From JAFMDF01 sp039024375 (GTDB taxonomy: Bacteria; Bacteroidota; Bacteroidia; Chitinophagales; Saprospiraceae): 26,395 nucleotides of DNA. The notes under the pieces are model-generated. The model did no database searches, was not told where the DNA came from, and was given only the letters and a program-made list of their open reading frames with translations. The stretch lies in contig JBCCQK010000051.1 of assembly GCA_039024375.1 (NCBI GenBank), positions 1 to 26,395 of the forward strand, read 5' to 3'. Shown here piece by piece: positions 14,155 to 20,710 of the stretch (position 1 is its first letter; every line of letters begins with the position of its first letter). The translations under genes and the position numbers were made by a program.

Positions 14155-15348
14155 CTACTTAACGGTTAGATATTCGATAAGAGTATTCAAAAAATCAACG
14201 CCCTTTTCCATCTGTTCTACTTCAATATATTCATTCGCTTGATGCGCTTGTGCAATAGAACCTGGGCCACAAATCACCGTTTCGAAGCCCTCGGCGGCAA
14301 ACTGCCCCGCTTCGGACGCAAAAGAAACCGCTTTGGTATCCGTTGTACCCGTTAATTGCTGCACAAAATACACAACGGACGATTTGTCGGGTGTATCTAA
14401 AGGAACGACCATTGGAAATTTCTCTTCCGTTGTGATAGAAAATTCAGGTACTTTTTGACGGCTAATCGCCTCTCTTTCTGCACAATACGCTTTAAAATCT
14501 GCCAATATTTTCGTTAAAGTATCGGTTGGAAGTGTGCGCATATCCCAGCGTAATTGGCATTTATCGGCAACCACATTATGGGCAATCCCACCGTTCAACA
14601 TACCGACGTGCAGCGTAGAGTGCGGCGGGTCAAAACGGTCGTCTCGTTGGCCAGACTCGATAAGTTCTTCCATTTTTTGTTCCAACCAGACCACCAATTT
14701 GGCCCCTTCGTGGACGGCACTCGCTTCGGTGTAAATATAACTACTGTGCGCCCCTCGACTCAAAATAGTCGTCTCAAAGGAACCCATGCCTTTTTGCCCC
14801 GTGGTGATTTCCAGATTGGTCGGTTCGCCGATGATGGCAAAGTGCGGTTTTTCGGTGTACGTTTCGTTAATAGCTTTCGCCAAAGCTGGGCCCGCCCAGC
14901 AACCGATTTCTTCGTCGTAAGAAAAGGCAAAATAGATAGGCTTTTGTAAATCGGCCGCTAACATTTTGGGCAGACAAGCCAAACAACAAGCCAAAAAACC
15001 TTTCATATCACAGGTGCCTCGACCGAAGTATTTCCCATCTTTTTCTACCAATTCAAAAGGGTTTGTGCGCCAGTCCTGTCCCGCCACGGGCACAACGTCC
15101 ACATGTCCCGATAGAATGACTCCCCCGTCCATTGTTGGCCCAATTCGGCAATGAATCGACCGTTTCGTCCCATCTTCGTTCGGCACATTGAAAAAAGGAA
15201 CACCATGCTCAGTCAAATAATTTTCTATCCAATCGGCAATAGGAGCGTTACTTTCACCGCCTAGAACGGGAAAAGCGACCAACTCACTTAATATTTCACA
15301 GGCTATTTGAGCCGTAGCGTTCATTTTTTCTATCGAAGTTTCTATCAT
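14155..15348 (-). CDS. argE: Acetylornithine deacetylase (ArgE, M20 family)
   Basis: Metal-dependent M20 amidohydrolase that removes the acetyl group from N-acetylornithine (or a related N-acyl amino acid in Bacteroidota) in arginine biosynthesis. Length is 397 residues, near the usual 380-390. Metal and catalytic residues are present: H82 and D84 in SGHVDVVP, D114 in GRGTCDMKGF, E146-E147 in YDEEIG and E175 in IGEPTNLE. The lid/dimerisation domain spans about 185-295, with GMGSFETTILSRGAHSS. The final metal histidine fits HQANEYIEVEQM near 374. The start could also be M9. A TAnnTTCG promoter box lies 22 bases upstream. A Bacteroidota variant pathway uses succinylornithine, so the exact acyl group is uncertain. 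Confidence 0.92.
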   Translation of the reverse strand: MIETSIEKMNATAQIACEILSELVAFPVLGGESNAPIADWIENYLTEHGVPFFNVPNEDGTKRSIHCRIGPTMDGGVILSGHVDVVPVAGQDWRTNPFELVEKDGKYFGRGTCDMKGFLACCLACLPKMLAADLQKPIYFAFSYDEEIGCWAGPALAKAINETYTEKPHFAIIGEPTNLEITTGQKGMGSFETTILSRGAHSSYIYTEASAVHEGAKLVVWLEQKMEELIESGQRDDRFDPPHSTLHVGMLNGGIAHNVVADKCQLRWDMRTLPTDTLTKILADFKAYCAEREAISRQKVPEFSITTEEKFPMVVPLDTPDKSSVVYFVQQLTGTTDTKAVSFASEAGQFAAEGFETVICGPGSIAQAHQANEYIEVEQMEKGVDFLNTLIEYLTVK

Positions 15349-15370
15349 AAAATTGCTTGATTTAGAGCAG

Positions 15371-15403
15371 CGAAGTTAGCACATTTTATAAAGCCTTGCT
15401 CAA
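15371..15403 (-). promoter_or_regulatory. Probable argE promoter
   Basis: On the minus strand TAACTTCG (15378-15371) matches TAnnTTTG at seven of eight positions. TTG (15403-15401) lies 22 bases upstream, in the range for a Bacteroidota -33 element. The start codon is 22 bases downstream of the -7 box, giving a short leader. Confidence 0.45.
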
Positions 15404-15432
15404 CATTGGAGTAAAAACCGTGTTTGATAACC

Positions 15433-16101
15433 ATGTCGAACGAATTATTTGAAACGCAAGATGGGTCCCATTCCCTATTTTCGGAAGCGCACGGCGTCAG
15501 CTACCACTCCAAGTACGGTGCAGTCCAAGAAACCCAGCACGTTTTCATCAATGCTGCGTTACGCTTTAAAGCCTTACTACAAAGTGATTTACATATTTTA
15601 GATATTGGTTTTGGAACGGGTTTAAATGCCTACATGACGTTATTAGAAGCCCAAAAACGCAATTTAACCATCCATTATACTGCCATTGAAGCCTATCCTA
15701 TTAGTTTAGAACTTGCCACCACCCTAAACTATTCGGAGGTGCTCAATCAACTAGAATTGCAGCCACTTTTTCTACAAATGCACACTTCGGAGTGGTCCCA
15801 ACCGCTCGCCTTGACCGAGAATTTTAATTTCCAAAAAGAAAAAATTTATTTCGAACAACTGGACTTTAGCAATCAATTTGACATTATTTACTTCGACGCT
15901 TTTTCGCCCAATTCTCAGCCCGAACTATGGGAAGCGGATTTAATGGAAAGTATGTACCGAGCCTTGAAAACGGATGGTGTTTTGGTGACCTATTGCGCCA
16001 AAGGAGTCGTCAAGCGAACGATGAAAGCAGTGGGGTTCGAAATTGAAGCCTTGAAGGGACCACCGGGGAAACGGGAGATGACGAGGGCTTTGAAAATTTG
16101 A
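15433..16101 (+). CDS. mnmD: tRNA (5-methylaminomethyl-2-thiouridine)(34)-methyltransferase MnmD
   Basis: SAM-dependent methyltransferase for the last step of mnm5s2U formation at the tRNA wobble base. It matches the N-terminal MnmD half of E. coli MnmC and lacks the FAD-dependent MnmC(o) half, as in many bacteria. The SAM motif is LDIGFGTGLNAYMTLLEA (about 56-73). The signature DAFSPNSQPELWEADLM (about 153-169) and TYCAKGVVKRTMKAVGF (about 184-200) are both typical. The open frame extends to a TTG at 15424, but the ATG at 15433 (MSNELFETQDGSHSLFS) is the better start, giving 222 residues. It is divergent from argE and ends before a set of 33-bp repeats. Confidence 0.92.
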   Translation: MSNELFETQDGSHSLFSEAHGVSYHSKYGAVQETQHVFINAALRFKALLQSDLHILDIGFGTGLNAYMTLLEAQKRNLTIHYTAIEAYPISLELATTLNYSEVLNQLELQPLFLQMHTSEWSQPLALTENFNFQKEKIYFEQLDFSNQFDIIYFDAFSPNSQPELWEADLMESMYRALKTDGVLVTYCAKGVVKRTMKAVGFEIEALKGPPGKREMTRALKI

Positions 16102-16115
16102 GAAAACATCAAATT

Positions 16116-16199
16116 GCTTTACGCAAATAGCACTTTTTTATTATTTGTGCTTTACATAAACAGCACTTTTAGCTAGATAGTGCTTTTTACAAATAGCAG
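16116..16199. repeat. Three imperfect 33-bp tandem repeats after mnmD
   Basis: A core like GCTTTACRYAAAYAGCACTTTT starts at 16116, 16149 and 16182, exactly 33 bp apart; the third copy is shorter. AGCACT (16162-16167) and AGTGCT (16179-16184) form a six-bp stem between copies two and three, and GCAC/GTGC pair between copies one and two. The tract sits 15 bases past the mnmD stop and may end its transcript through U-rich hairpins. Confidence 0.6.
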
Positions 16200-16241
16200 A
16201 ATATGGAAAAGTTACTACTTCGCTCCTGAAAAAAATTACCG

Positions 16242-16249
16242 TATTTTTG
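16242..16249 (+). promoter_or_regulatory. -7 box directly before the pseudouridine synthase start
   Basis: TATTTTTG is a perfect TAnnTTTG match that ends four bases before the ATG at 16254. At the rnpB promoter in this window, the RNA begins five bases after the same box, so transcription here would start at or next to the A of the ATG. Confidence 0.5.
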
Positions 16250-16253
16250 CCCC

Positions 16254-16955
16254 ATGAATATTCACGTACTCCACGAAGATAACCACCTCATCGCCGTTTA
16301 CAAACCCGCGGGCGTACTCGTCCAAGGCGACGCAACGGGCGATTCGACCCTCGCCGATTGGGTTAAACGCTACATCAAAGACCGCTACAATAAACCGGGC
16401 GATGTATTTTTGGGTATTATCCATCGACTAGACCGTCCCGTCAGCGGCGTGGTCATTTTTGCTCGAACGAGTAAGGCACTATCTAGAATGAATGAACTTT
16501 TTCGGGAACGAAAAATTGAGAAGACCTATTGGGCTATTACTTCGGGCCGACCCGAAAAATTAGAAGGTGAGCTAATTCATTATTTATTAAAAGATACCGC
16601 TAAAAATAAGGCGAAGGCGTACGATAAGCCGAGTCGCAGAAATGCCAAAGCTAAAAAAGCAGAACTGCGCTACAAAACCATCGGCGTGCTAGGCGACCAC
16701 GCCGTATTAGCCGTTTACCCCAAAACGGGTCGGCCGCACCAAATTCGAGTGCAATTGGCCAAAATGGGTAATATCATCAAAGGTGATGTCAAATACGGCG
16801 CCGATAGACCCAACGAAGATGCTTCGATTTATCTACATTGCCACCAAATGAGTTTTATCCATCCTGTCAAAAAAGAACCCGTTTCCATTAAAGTGAAGGC
16901 TCCCGATTTACAAATGTGGCGAGAGTTTGGGTTGACGGACACTAAGGCAAATTAA
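16254..16955 (+). CDS. RluA-family pseudouridine synthase
   Basis: Isomerises specific uridines to pseudouridine in rRNA or tRNA. The protein has 233 residues, with no S4 domain, like RluA or TruC-type members. The start NIHVLHEDNHLIAVYKPAGVLVQ is the standard family opening. The catalytic motif is H58-R-L-D60-type (IIHRLDRPVSGVVIFARTSK), with the aspartate as nucleophile. KTYWAITSGRP and TGRPHQIRVQLA further along are also conserved. Target site cannot be told from sequence. A perfect -7 box ends four bases before the ATG, which suggests a leaderless mRNA. The last codons and TAA lie inside the left end of a dispersed palindromic repeat. Confidence 0.9.
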   Translation: MNIHVLHEDNHLIAVYKPAGVLVQGDATGDSTLADWVKRYIKDRYNKPGDVFLGIIHRLDRPVSGVVIFARTSKALSRMNELFRERKIEKTYWAITSGRPEKLEGELIHYLLKDTAKNKAKAYDKPSRRNAKAKKAELRYKTIGVLGDHAVLAVYPKTGRPHQIRVQLAKMGNIIKGDVKYGADRPNEDASIYLHCHQMSFIHPVKKEPVSIKVKAPDLQMWREFGLTDTKAN

Positions 16956-17130
16956 AATTAATAATCATCCATTTAGGTTGCTCTTTGTCCTTTTAGGAAA
17001 CCTAAAAAGTGCTTCCATAATCCATTATGCAATAACTTTTTAGATTCCATAAAAGAAAACCAGCCCGCCTACGGCAGTCGGGCAGGAATAGCTAACCTAA
17101 CTGGCTAATTATTTTCTTTGTTTTGCCTAA
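16943..17130. repeat. Palindromic dispersed element, copy A (interrupted)
   Basis: The left part 16943-16977 (TAAGGCAAATTAAAATTA and on) and the right part 17064-17130 (GCCCGCCTACGGCAGTCGGG to TTTTGCCTA) match the two ends of copy B at 18923-19037. The left half of the central hairpin is replaced by about 85 unrelated bases containing a small TTTTAGG/CCTAAAA hairpin. The element begins inside the coding end of the pseudouridine synthase gene, and rest of the region to 17241 has no ORF. Confidence 0.7.
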
Positions 17131-17241
17131 ATAAAGTGGTTTCTCGCTTTTCGCTGAACTTTCTATTGCTACAAAATTGTTTTATATTTACGTAAAATCG
17201 TGAGCAAGCGGTAAAGCAAATATGGGAAAAATCAAAAAATT

Positions 17242-17823
17242 ATGGCAGACAAAGCAATGGAAATTCAAGATTTAAGAAAATTATTGGCAGAGTTGATTCT
17301 CAGCCAAAAAGAAACGGACGCCAAGTTCAAAGAAACGGACGCTAAGTTCAAAGAAACGGACGCCAAATTCAAAGAAACCGATGCCAAAATAAAAGAAGCC
17401 TTTAACCTATTCAAAAGTCAATGGGGCAAACTCATGGAATCCCTCATCGAAGGAGATTTACTAAATTTACTGCAACAACGAGGCCTCCAAGTTCGAGACA
17501 CTTCCACTCGCCGAAAAGGAAACTACAAAGGTACAAGCTACGAATTTGACATCATTGCACATAATGGTGACGAAATTGTCATCGTAGAAGTAAAAACAAC
17601 GTTAAGGGTCAGCCACGTCAAAAAGTTTATCAAGCGACTAGAGCAGGTTAAAACTTGGCTGCCTGAGTACAAAAACTTCAAAGTGTACGGTGCCATTGCC
17701 TACCTCAAAGCCGAAGAAGAAAGCGATACATTTGCACAAGCCAAAAAATTATTTGCTATTCGAGCAACAGGTAACTCTGCCAGTATTATCAATCCTACTA
17801 ACTTTGAACCTAGAACATTTTAA
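17242..17823 (+). CDS. Coiled-coil protein with PD-(D/E)XK nuclease-like domain (DUF3782-like)
   Basis: Likely a restriction-endonuclease-fold protein of unknown role. The 193 residues begin with a helical region containing four tandem KETDAKF-type heptads (residues 23-50), which should form a coiled coil and perhaps oligomerise. The C-terminal domain shows the core of the fold: YEFDIIAHNGDEIVIVEVKTTL, a few residues over the quoting limit in full, contains the catalytic D (in EFDII), then E and K in EVK (about residues 117-119). Similar short proteins with KET/KEF repeats are abundant in cyanobacteria and some Bacteroidota as DUF3782-like families. No methylase, toxin or transposase partner is adjacent. 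The gene lies between the two palindromic elements and directly upstream of rnpB. Confidence 0.75.
   Translation: MADKAMEIQDLRKLLAELILSQKETDAKFKETDAKFKETDAKFKETDAKIKEAFNLFKSQWGKLMESLIEGDLLNLLQQRGLQVRDTSTRRKGNYKGTSYEFDIIAHNGDEIVIVEVKTTLRVSHVKKFIKRLEQVKTWLPEYKNFKVYGAIAYLKAEEESDTFAQAKKLFAIRATGNSASIINPTNFEPRTF
17308..17391 (+). repeat. Four in-frame 21-bp tandem repeats coding for KETDAKF
   Basis: Units begin at 17308, 17329, 17350 and 17371. Each encodes Lys-Glu-Thr-Asp-Ala-Lys plus Phe (Ile in the last). Units one to three differ by only one or two synonymous bases, and the fourth has several more changes. The near identity of the DNA suggests recent slippage or recombination, so copy number may vary between strains without breaking the frame. 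Confidence 0.85.
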
Positions 17824-17872
17824 CGCTCTTATTCTTTCGTTATAATCTTCTCAATCTAAGTATAAAACCTCT

Positions 17873-17880
17873 TACTTTTG
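17873..17880 (+). promoter_or_regulatory. rnpB -7 promoter box
   Basis: TACTTTTG is a perfect TAnnTTTG box ending five bases before the first base of the RNase P RNA P1 helix. It calibrates the spacing from -7 box to transcript start in this genome. No clear -33 TTG is seen. Confidence 0.7.
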
Positions 17881-17884
17881 CGCC

Positions 17885-18304
17885 GTACTACAAACCGCTC
17901 TATTGCTCCGATGCTCGACATCGGTGAGGAAAGTCCGGACAACGTAGAGCACTACGCCATCTAACGGATGGGGCGCTTCCATCAAGAAGCGTACAGAAAG
18001 TGTCGCAGAAAATAACCGCCTCGATTCGTCGGGGTAAGGGTGAAAACGTGCGGTCCGCAAGGGCTTAAAGTAAGAGCGCACGACGTTCCTTGGCAACAGG
18101 GAAAGTGGATAAACCTCGTAGGTTGAAATGCCATGTAAACCCCGATTCCCCTGGGAATTAGGTTGCTCGCTTAATGGACTATTTCGGTAGGACTTCGGGG
18201 AGGGTAGGCAGCTAGAGACAATTGGTGACGATTGTTCCAGATAAATAATAGAGCTGTGGAGTTTCAGCTCGGCAGACAGAATCCGGCTTATAGGTTTGTA
18301 GTAC
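17885..18304 (+). ncRNA. rnpB: RNase P RNA (bacterial type A)
   Basis: Catalytic RNA of ribonuclease P, which cuts the 5' leader from pre-tRNAs. The universal core is clear: GAGGAAAGTCCGGAC (17926-17940, CR-I/P4 5' strand), the ACAGAAA segment near 17993, GGGTGAAAACG near 18039 and ACAGAATCCGGCTTA (18276-18290, CR-V/P4 3' strand). Ends are set by the P1 helix, GTACTACAAACC at 17885-17896 pairing perfectly with GGTTTGTAGTAC at 18293-18304. The length of about 420 nt suits type A. It has its own promoter box and a following T-run. Reading frames on the opposite strand here are artefacts. Confidence 0.96.
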
Positions 18305-18310
18305 TTTTTT
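18293..18310 (+). terminator. rnpB terminator
   Basis: The 3' strand of the P1 helix is directly followed by six T residues (18305-18310). P1 itself therefore appears to serve as the stem of an intrinsic terminator, as in several bacterial rnpB genes. Confidence 0.55.
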
Positions 18311-18313
18311 ATT

Positions 18314-18348
18314 CGGCTGACGGTTTTCGGTGAACGGTACACGGTTTA
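18314..18348. repeat. Five-unit CGG heptad repeat ending at a stop codon
   Basis: CGGCTGA, CGGTTTT, CGGTGAA, CGGTACA and CGGTTTA follow without a gap at 18314-18348. The last three bases are the complement of the TAA stop of the leftward 2TM gene. The pattern resembles the CGG/ACG units in the sbtA 3' tract. Confidence 0.7.
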
Positions 18349-18741
18349 CACCAATTCGGATTCGTTGTAGCTCTTACCGTTATTTTTTATCAGCAGAGGT
18401 TGTAGCGGTAATTCCTCTTTCTCTTCGATTTCTTTGCGTTGTACTTTCGCTTTTTTGCGTTCCTTCTTTATTTTTTTCAACTCTTTTTCAATCGCCTTCT
18501 CTTCCTGTTTTTGGGTTTTAAAACCAAAATCTTTCACCACTTCAGGGTACGCATTGGCAAAATGTAGCGCCAATACTCTAATCCAAATTAAAGTTAAAAG
18601 GTAAAAAATAGCGGGCGTCCAAGAACCGACACTTAGGAAGAACAACACAAAATTACCCATCACGAATAAGATGAGATGCCGATAGAAATACTTTCTTTCG
18701 AGTACTCTTTGGTAAGCGGTTTTGTATAACTTTCGATTCAT
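18346..18741 (-). CDS. 2TM-domain protein with charged cytoplasmic tail
   Basis: Small membrane protein of 131 residues. Residues about 8-70 contain two hydrophobic helices (LILFVMGNFVLFFLS and AIFYLLTLIWIRVLAL), preceded by YQRVLERKYFYRH and followed by HFANAYPE. That is the pattern of the 2TM domain family, also found N-terminal to some histidine kinases in Bacteroidota. The remaining tail is a Lys/Glu-rich predicted coiled coil (about 76-115), with runs such as EKELKKIKKERKKAK. No catalytic domain is present, and function is unknown. It is convergent with rnpB. Its stop codon is the end of a heptad repeat. Confidence 0.78.
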   Translation of the reverse strand: MNRKLYKTAYQRVLERKYFYRHLILFVMGNFVLFFLSVGSWTPAIFYLLTLIWIRVLALHFANAYPEVVKDFGFKTQKQEEKAIEKELKKIKKERKKAKVQRKEIEEKEELPLQPLLIKNNGKSYNESELV

Positions 18742-18922
18742 GATGGTCGGATTTATAACATAAGAAGGGATGCTATTGAACGCTTTTTTGGTGGGAATCG
18801 TTGTTCGGATTGGCTTTTTTAACGTTTATGGGTGCCATTTCGGACAAAAAAATTACCTTTATTAATAAATACAGAAAAACTTAGTTAATCTGGCTTTGTT
18901 TCATTAAAGTAATCCACTTTAT

Positions 18923-19037
18923 TTAGGCAAATTAAAATTAATAATCATCCATTTAGGCCAGCTATTCCTGCCCGACTGCCGTAGGCGGGCGGGAATAGCT
19001 GGCCTAACTGCCTAATTATTTTCTTTACTTTGCCTTA
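18923..19037. repeat. Palindromic dispersed element, copy B (intact)
   Basis: A 115-bp imperfect palindrome. The central stem has 22 paired bases with one mismatch, 18953-18974 against 18986-19007 (TTAGGCCAGCTATTCC on each arm), around an 11-nt loop ACTGCCGTAGG. The outer ends are TTAGGCAAA and, on the opposite strand, TAAGGCAAA, like terminal repeats. It matches copy A at 16943-17130. It lies 32 bases before moaA. The preceding 18742-18922 shows no gene I can support. Confidence 0.75.
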
Positions 19038-19069
19038 GTTTATCAAACCGAAAAGAGGCCGTTGATTCT

Positions 19070-20065
19070 ATGCCGAAACTATACGACAATCACGGAAGAC
19101 GCATTAGCTACGTTCGATTGGCAGTAACTGACCGCTGCAACTTACGCTGCTTCTACTGCATGCCCGAAGAAGGCATTAAATACGTGCCACAAAAAGCGCT
19201 ATTGAGCTACGAAGAAATGGAACGAACCGTGCGTCTATTGGTCTCTATGGGCATTGATAAAGTACGTATCACAGGGGGAGAACCGTTCGTTCGGAAGGAT
19301 ATGATGACTTTCTTGACCAATCTGAGCAAAATAGAAGGACTGCAAAAAATCAATTTGACGACAAACGGAACATTAACGACTACCTTGATTCCCGATTTAA
19401 AAAAAATAGGCATTCGCACGGTCAATTTGAGCCTAGACAGTTTGGACCGACAGCGCTTTTTTGAAATTACTCGCCGAGATGAGTTCGATAAGGTGATGCA
19501 GACCTTTGAGCAGTTACTGCACCACGGTATTGAAACCAAAATCAACGCCGTGGTGATGGAAGGGAAAAACATCGACGACTTAATTCCGATGGCGCAACTG
19601 ACCAAAGATTACCCCGTCAGCATTCGTTTTATCGAAGAAATGCCCTTCAACGGCGAAGGCGCTAAATATCAGCAACTAACGTGGCATCACCGCAAGATTT
19701 TAGCGCATCTAAAAACTCAATTTCCCAATATCTACAAACTACCCGACCCACCTCACTCTACCGCTCAACATTACCAAATTCCTGGTCATCAGGGAAACAT
19801 TGGCATCATTGCCGCTTATAGTCGAACTTTTTGCGGTTCGTGCAATCGCATTCGCATTACGCCGAAAGGGATGCTCAAAACCTGCCTTTACGACGATGGA
19901 GTTTTTAATATTCGAGACATCATTCGCTCGGGCGCTACGGATATGCAATTAAAAGATACGTTTTTAGAGGCCTTGGGTAATCGGGCGAAGGATGGATTTG
20001 AAGCGGAAGGAAAACGGAAGTTTAATTTGCCCGTGTCGGAGTCTATGGCGTCTATTGGAGGATAG
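19070..20065 (+). CDS. moaA: GTP 3',8-cyclase MoaA
   Basis: Radical-SAM enzyme for the first step of molybdenum cofactor synthesis, converting GTP to (8S)-3',8-cyclo-7,8-dihydro-GTP. Length is 331 residues, as usual. The radical-SAM cluster is C23-x3-C27-x2-C30 in DRCNLRCFYC. The C-terminal cluster that binds GTP is C255, C258 and C272, in FCGSCNRIRITPKGMLKTC. ITGGEPFVRKD (67-77) is the SAM-binding GGE motif. The chain ends in Gly-Gly, the conserved tail needed for activity. No other moa, moe or molybdoenzyme gene is in the window. The start MPKLYDNHGRRISYVRLAVT is standard. A dispersed hairpin element lies in the upstream region. Confidence 0.96.
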   Translation: MPKLYDNHGRRISYVRLAVTDRCNLRCFYCMPEEGIKYVPQKALLSYEEMERTVRLLVSMGIDKVRITGGEPFVRKDMMTFLTNLSKIEGLQKINLTTNGTLTTTLIPDLKKIGIRTVNLSLDSLDRQRFFEITRRDEFDKVMQTFEQLLHHGIETKINAVVMEGKNIDDLIPMAQLTKDYPVSIRFIEEMPFNGEGAKYQQLTWHHRKILAHLKTQFPNIYKLPDPPHSTAQHYQIPGHQGNIGIIAAYSRTFCGSCNRIRITPKGMLKTCLYDDGVFNIRDIIRSGATDMQLKDTFLEALGNRAKDGFEAEGKRKFNLPVSESMASIGG

Positions 20066-20072
20066 GATAACA

Positions 20073-20504
20073 TTAACCCTTCTCCAAATTATTTTTAATC
20101 TTTTCCAAAATCCCCCTAGCCTGCTGATTCACTACCCCCTTTATGAACGTACTCGCCAATCGAAAAACACCTTTCAACTGAAAATCGAGTCGAATGGTCA
20201 ATTTAGTGCCACCATTGGATGGTAGTAAGTCCAAATCTGCTCGAATGGGAAACACACTTTCAATCGTTTTGGCAGCCGTTCGTCGATTCGCTTCGTATTC
20301 GATAACTTGATAGGTTGTGCGCAATTTTCGTCCCGCCAAATTAGCCACTTCAATGTACCGACTCCCTTTTCGAATAGGTAATTCATCTATTAAAATCACC
20401 TCTTCCAAAGCGGGGATGTAGGCCGTTCGGTTGTTGACGTCCATTAAGTAAGCGAAGATAGTTTCGGGGTCAGATTGGATAAAAATGGATTGTTCGGCAG
20501 TCAT
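20073..20504 (-). CDS. SRPBCC-family protein (START/polyketide-cyclase fold)
   Basis: Small cytoplasmic protein of 143 residues with the helix-grip fold that binds hydrophobic ligands. The N-terminal strand and helix EQSIFIQSDPETIFAYLMDV (4-23) are typical of CoxG/polyketide-cyclase-2-like proteins. RYIEVANLAGRKLRTTYQVIE (about 49-69, middle strands) and the long C-terminal helix (about 115-140) complete the fold. No catalytic motif is recognised and the ligand is unknown. It is convergent with moaA with seven bases between stop codons. A link to molybdenum enzymes (as for CoxG) cannot be claimed from this position alone. Confidence 0.78.
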   Translation of the reverse strand: MTAEQSIFIQSDPETIFAYLMDVNNRTAYIPALEEVILIDELPIRKGSRYIEVANLAGRKLRTTYQVIEYEANRRTAAKTIESVFPIRADLDLLPSNGGTKLTIRLDFQLKGVFRLASTFIKGVVNQQARGILEKIKNNLEKG

Positions 20505-20539
20505 AGTTCACCTTTTCTTTACTATTATTTAACCTAAAG

Positions 20540-20681
20540 GTAACTACTTATCACCCTATATTGAAAACGCCAAAACAGTCAATGCTACTGCTCGAAATAG
20601 TCAATGCTACTGCTCGAAAAAAACTTTATGAGCTCTATGAGCTGTATGGACTTTATGGTAAAAAGAGTGCTAAGTAGTTAC
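20540..20681. mobile_element. IS66-type MITE with 8-bp target duplication
   Basis: A 142-bp element without a gene. Terminal inverted repeats are GTAACTACTTATCACCCT (20540-20557) and, on the other strand, GTAACTACTTAGCACTCT (20681-20664), 16 of 18 identical. Both ends are flanked by the same eight bases, ACCTAAAG (20532-20539 and 20682-20689), a perfect target-site duplication. IS66-family elements are known to start with GTAA and to duplicate 8 bp. The element is therefore a non-autonomous IS66 derivative. No transposase is in the window. Confidence 0.85.
20577..20659. repeat. Tandem repeats inside the MITE
   Basis: Two adjacent 22-bp units (20577-20598 and 20599-20620, AGTCAATGCTACTGCTCGAA plus two bases) differ at the last base only. 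Four 9-bp units follow: CTTTATGAG, CTCTATGAG and two more, 20624-20659. Both may have arisen within the element after its origin. Confidence 0.75.
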
Positions 20682-20710
20682 ACCTAAAGTTAGTTTGCTA
20701 ATAAAAATAT

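Noticed and set aside
15424..15432. TTG start for mnmD
   Set aside because: The ATG nine bases later begins the conserved N-terminus; nothing supports using TTG.
17872..18342. Open frame of 156 codons on the minus strand
   Set aside because: It is the complement of the RNase P RNA gene, whose conserved core and P1 ends are unmistakable.
18770..18865. 31-codon hydrophobic ORF upstream of moaA
   Set aside because: It is very short, has no clear initiation signal and lies in an AT-rich gap next to a repeat. It cannot be separated from chance.
18953..19007. Hairpin before moaA as a possible molybdenum-cofactor riboswitch
   Set aside because: The same sequence occurs as copy A at 16943-17130 beside an unrelated gene, and it lacks the multi-helix Moco RNA pattern. 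It is a dispersed palindrome.
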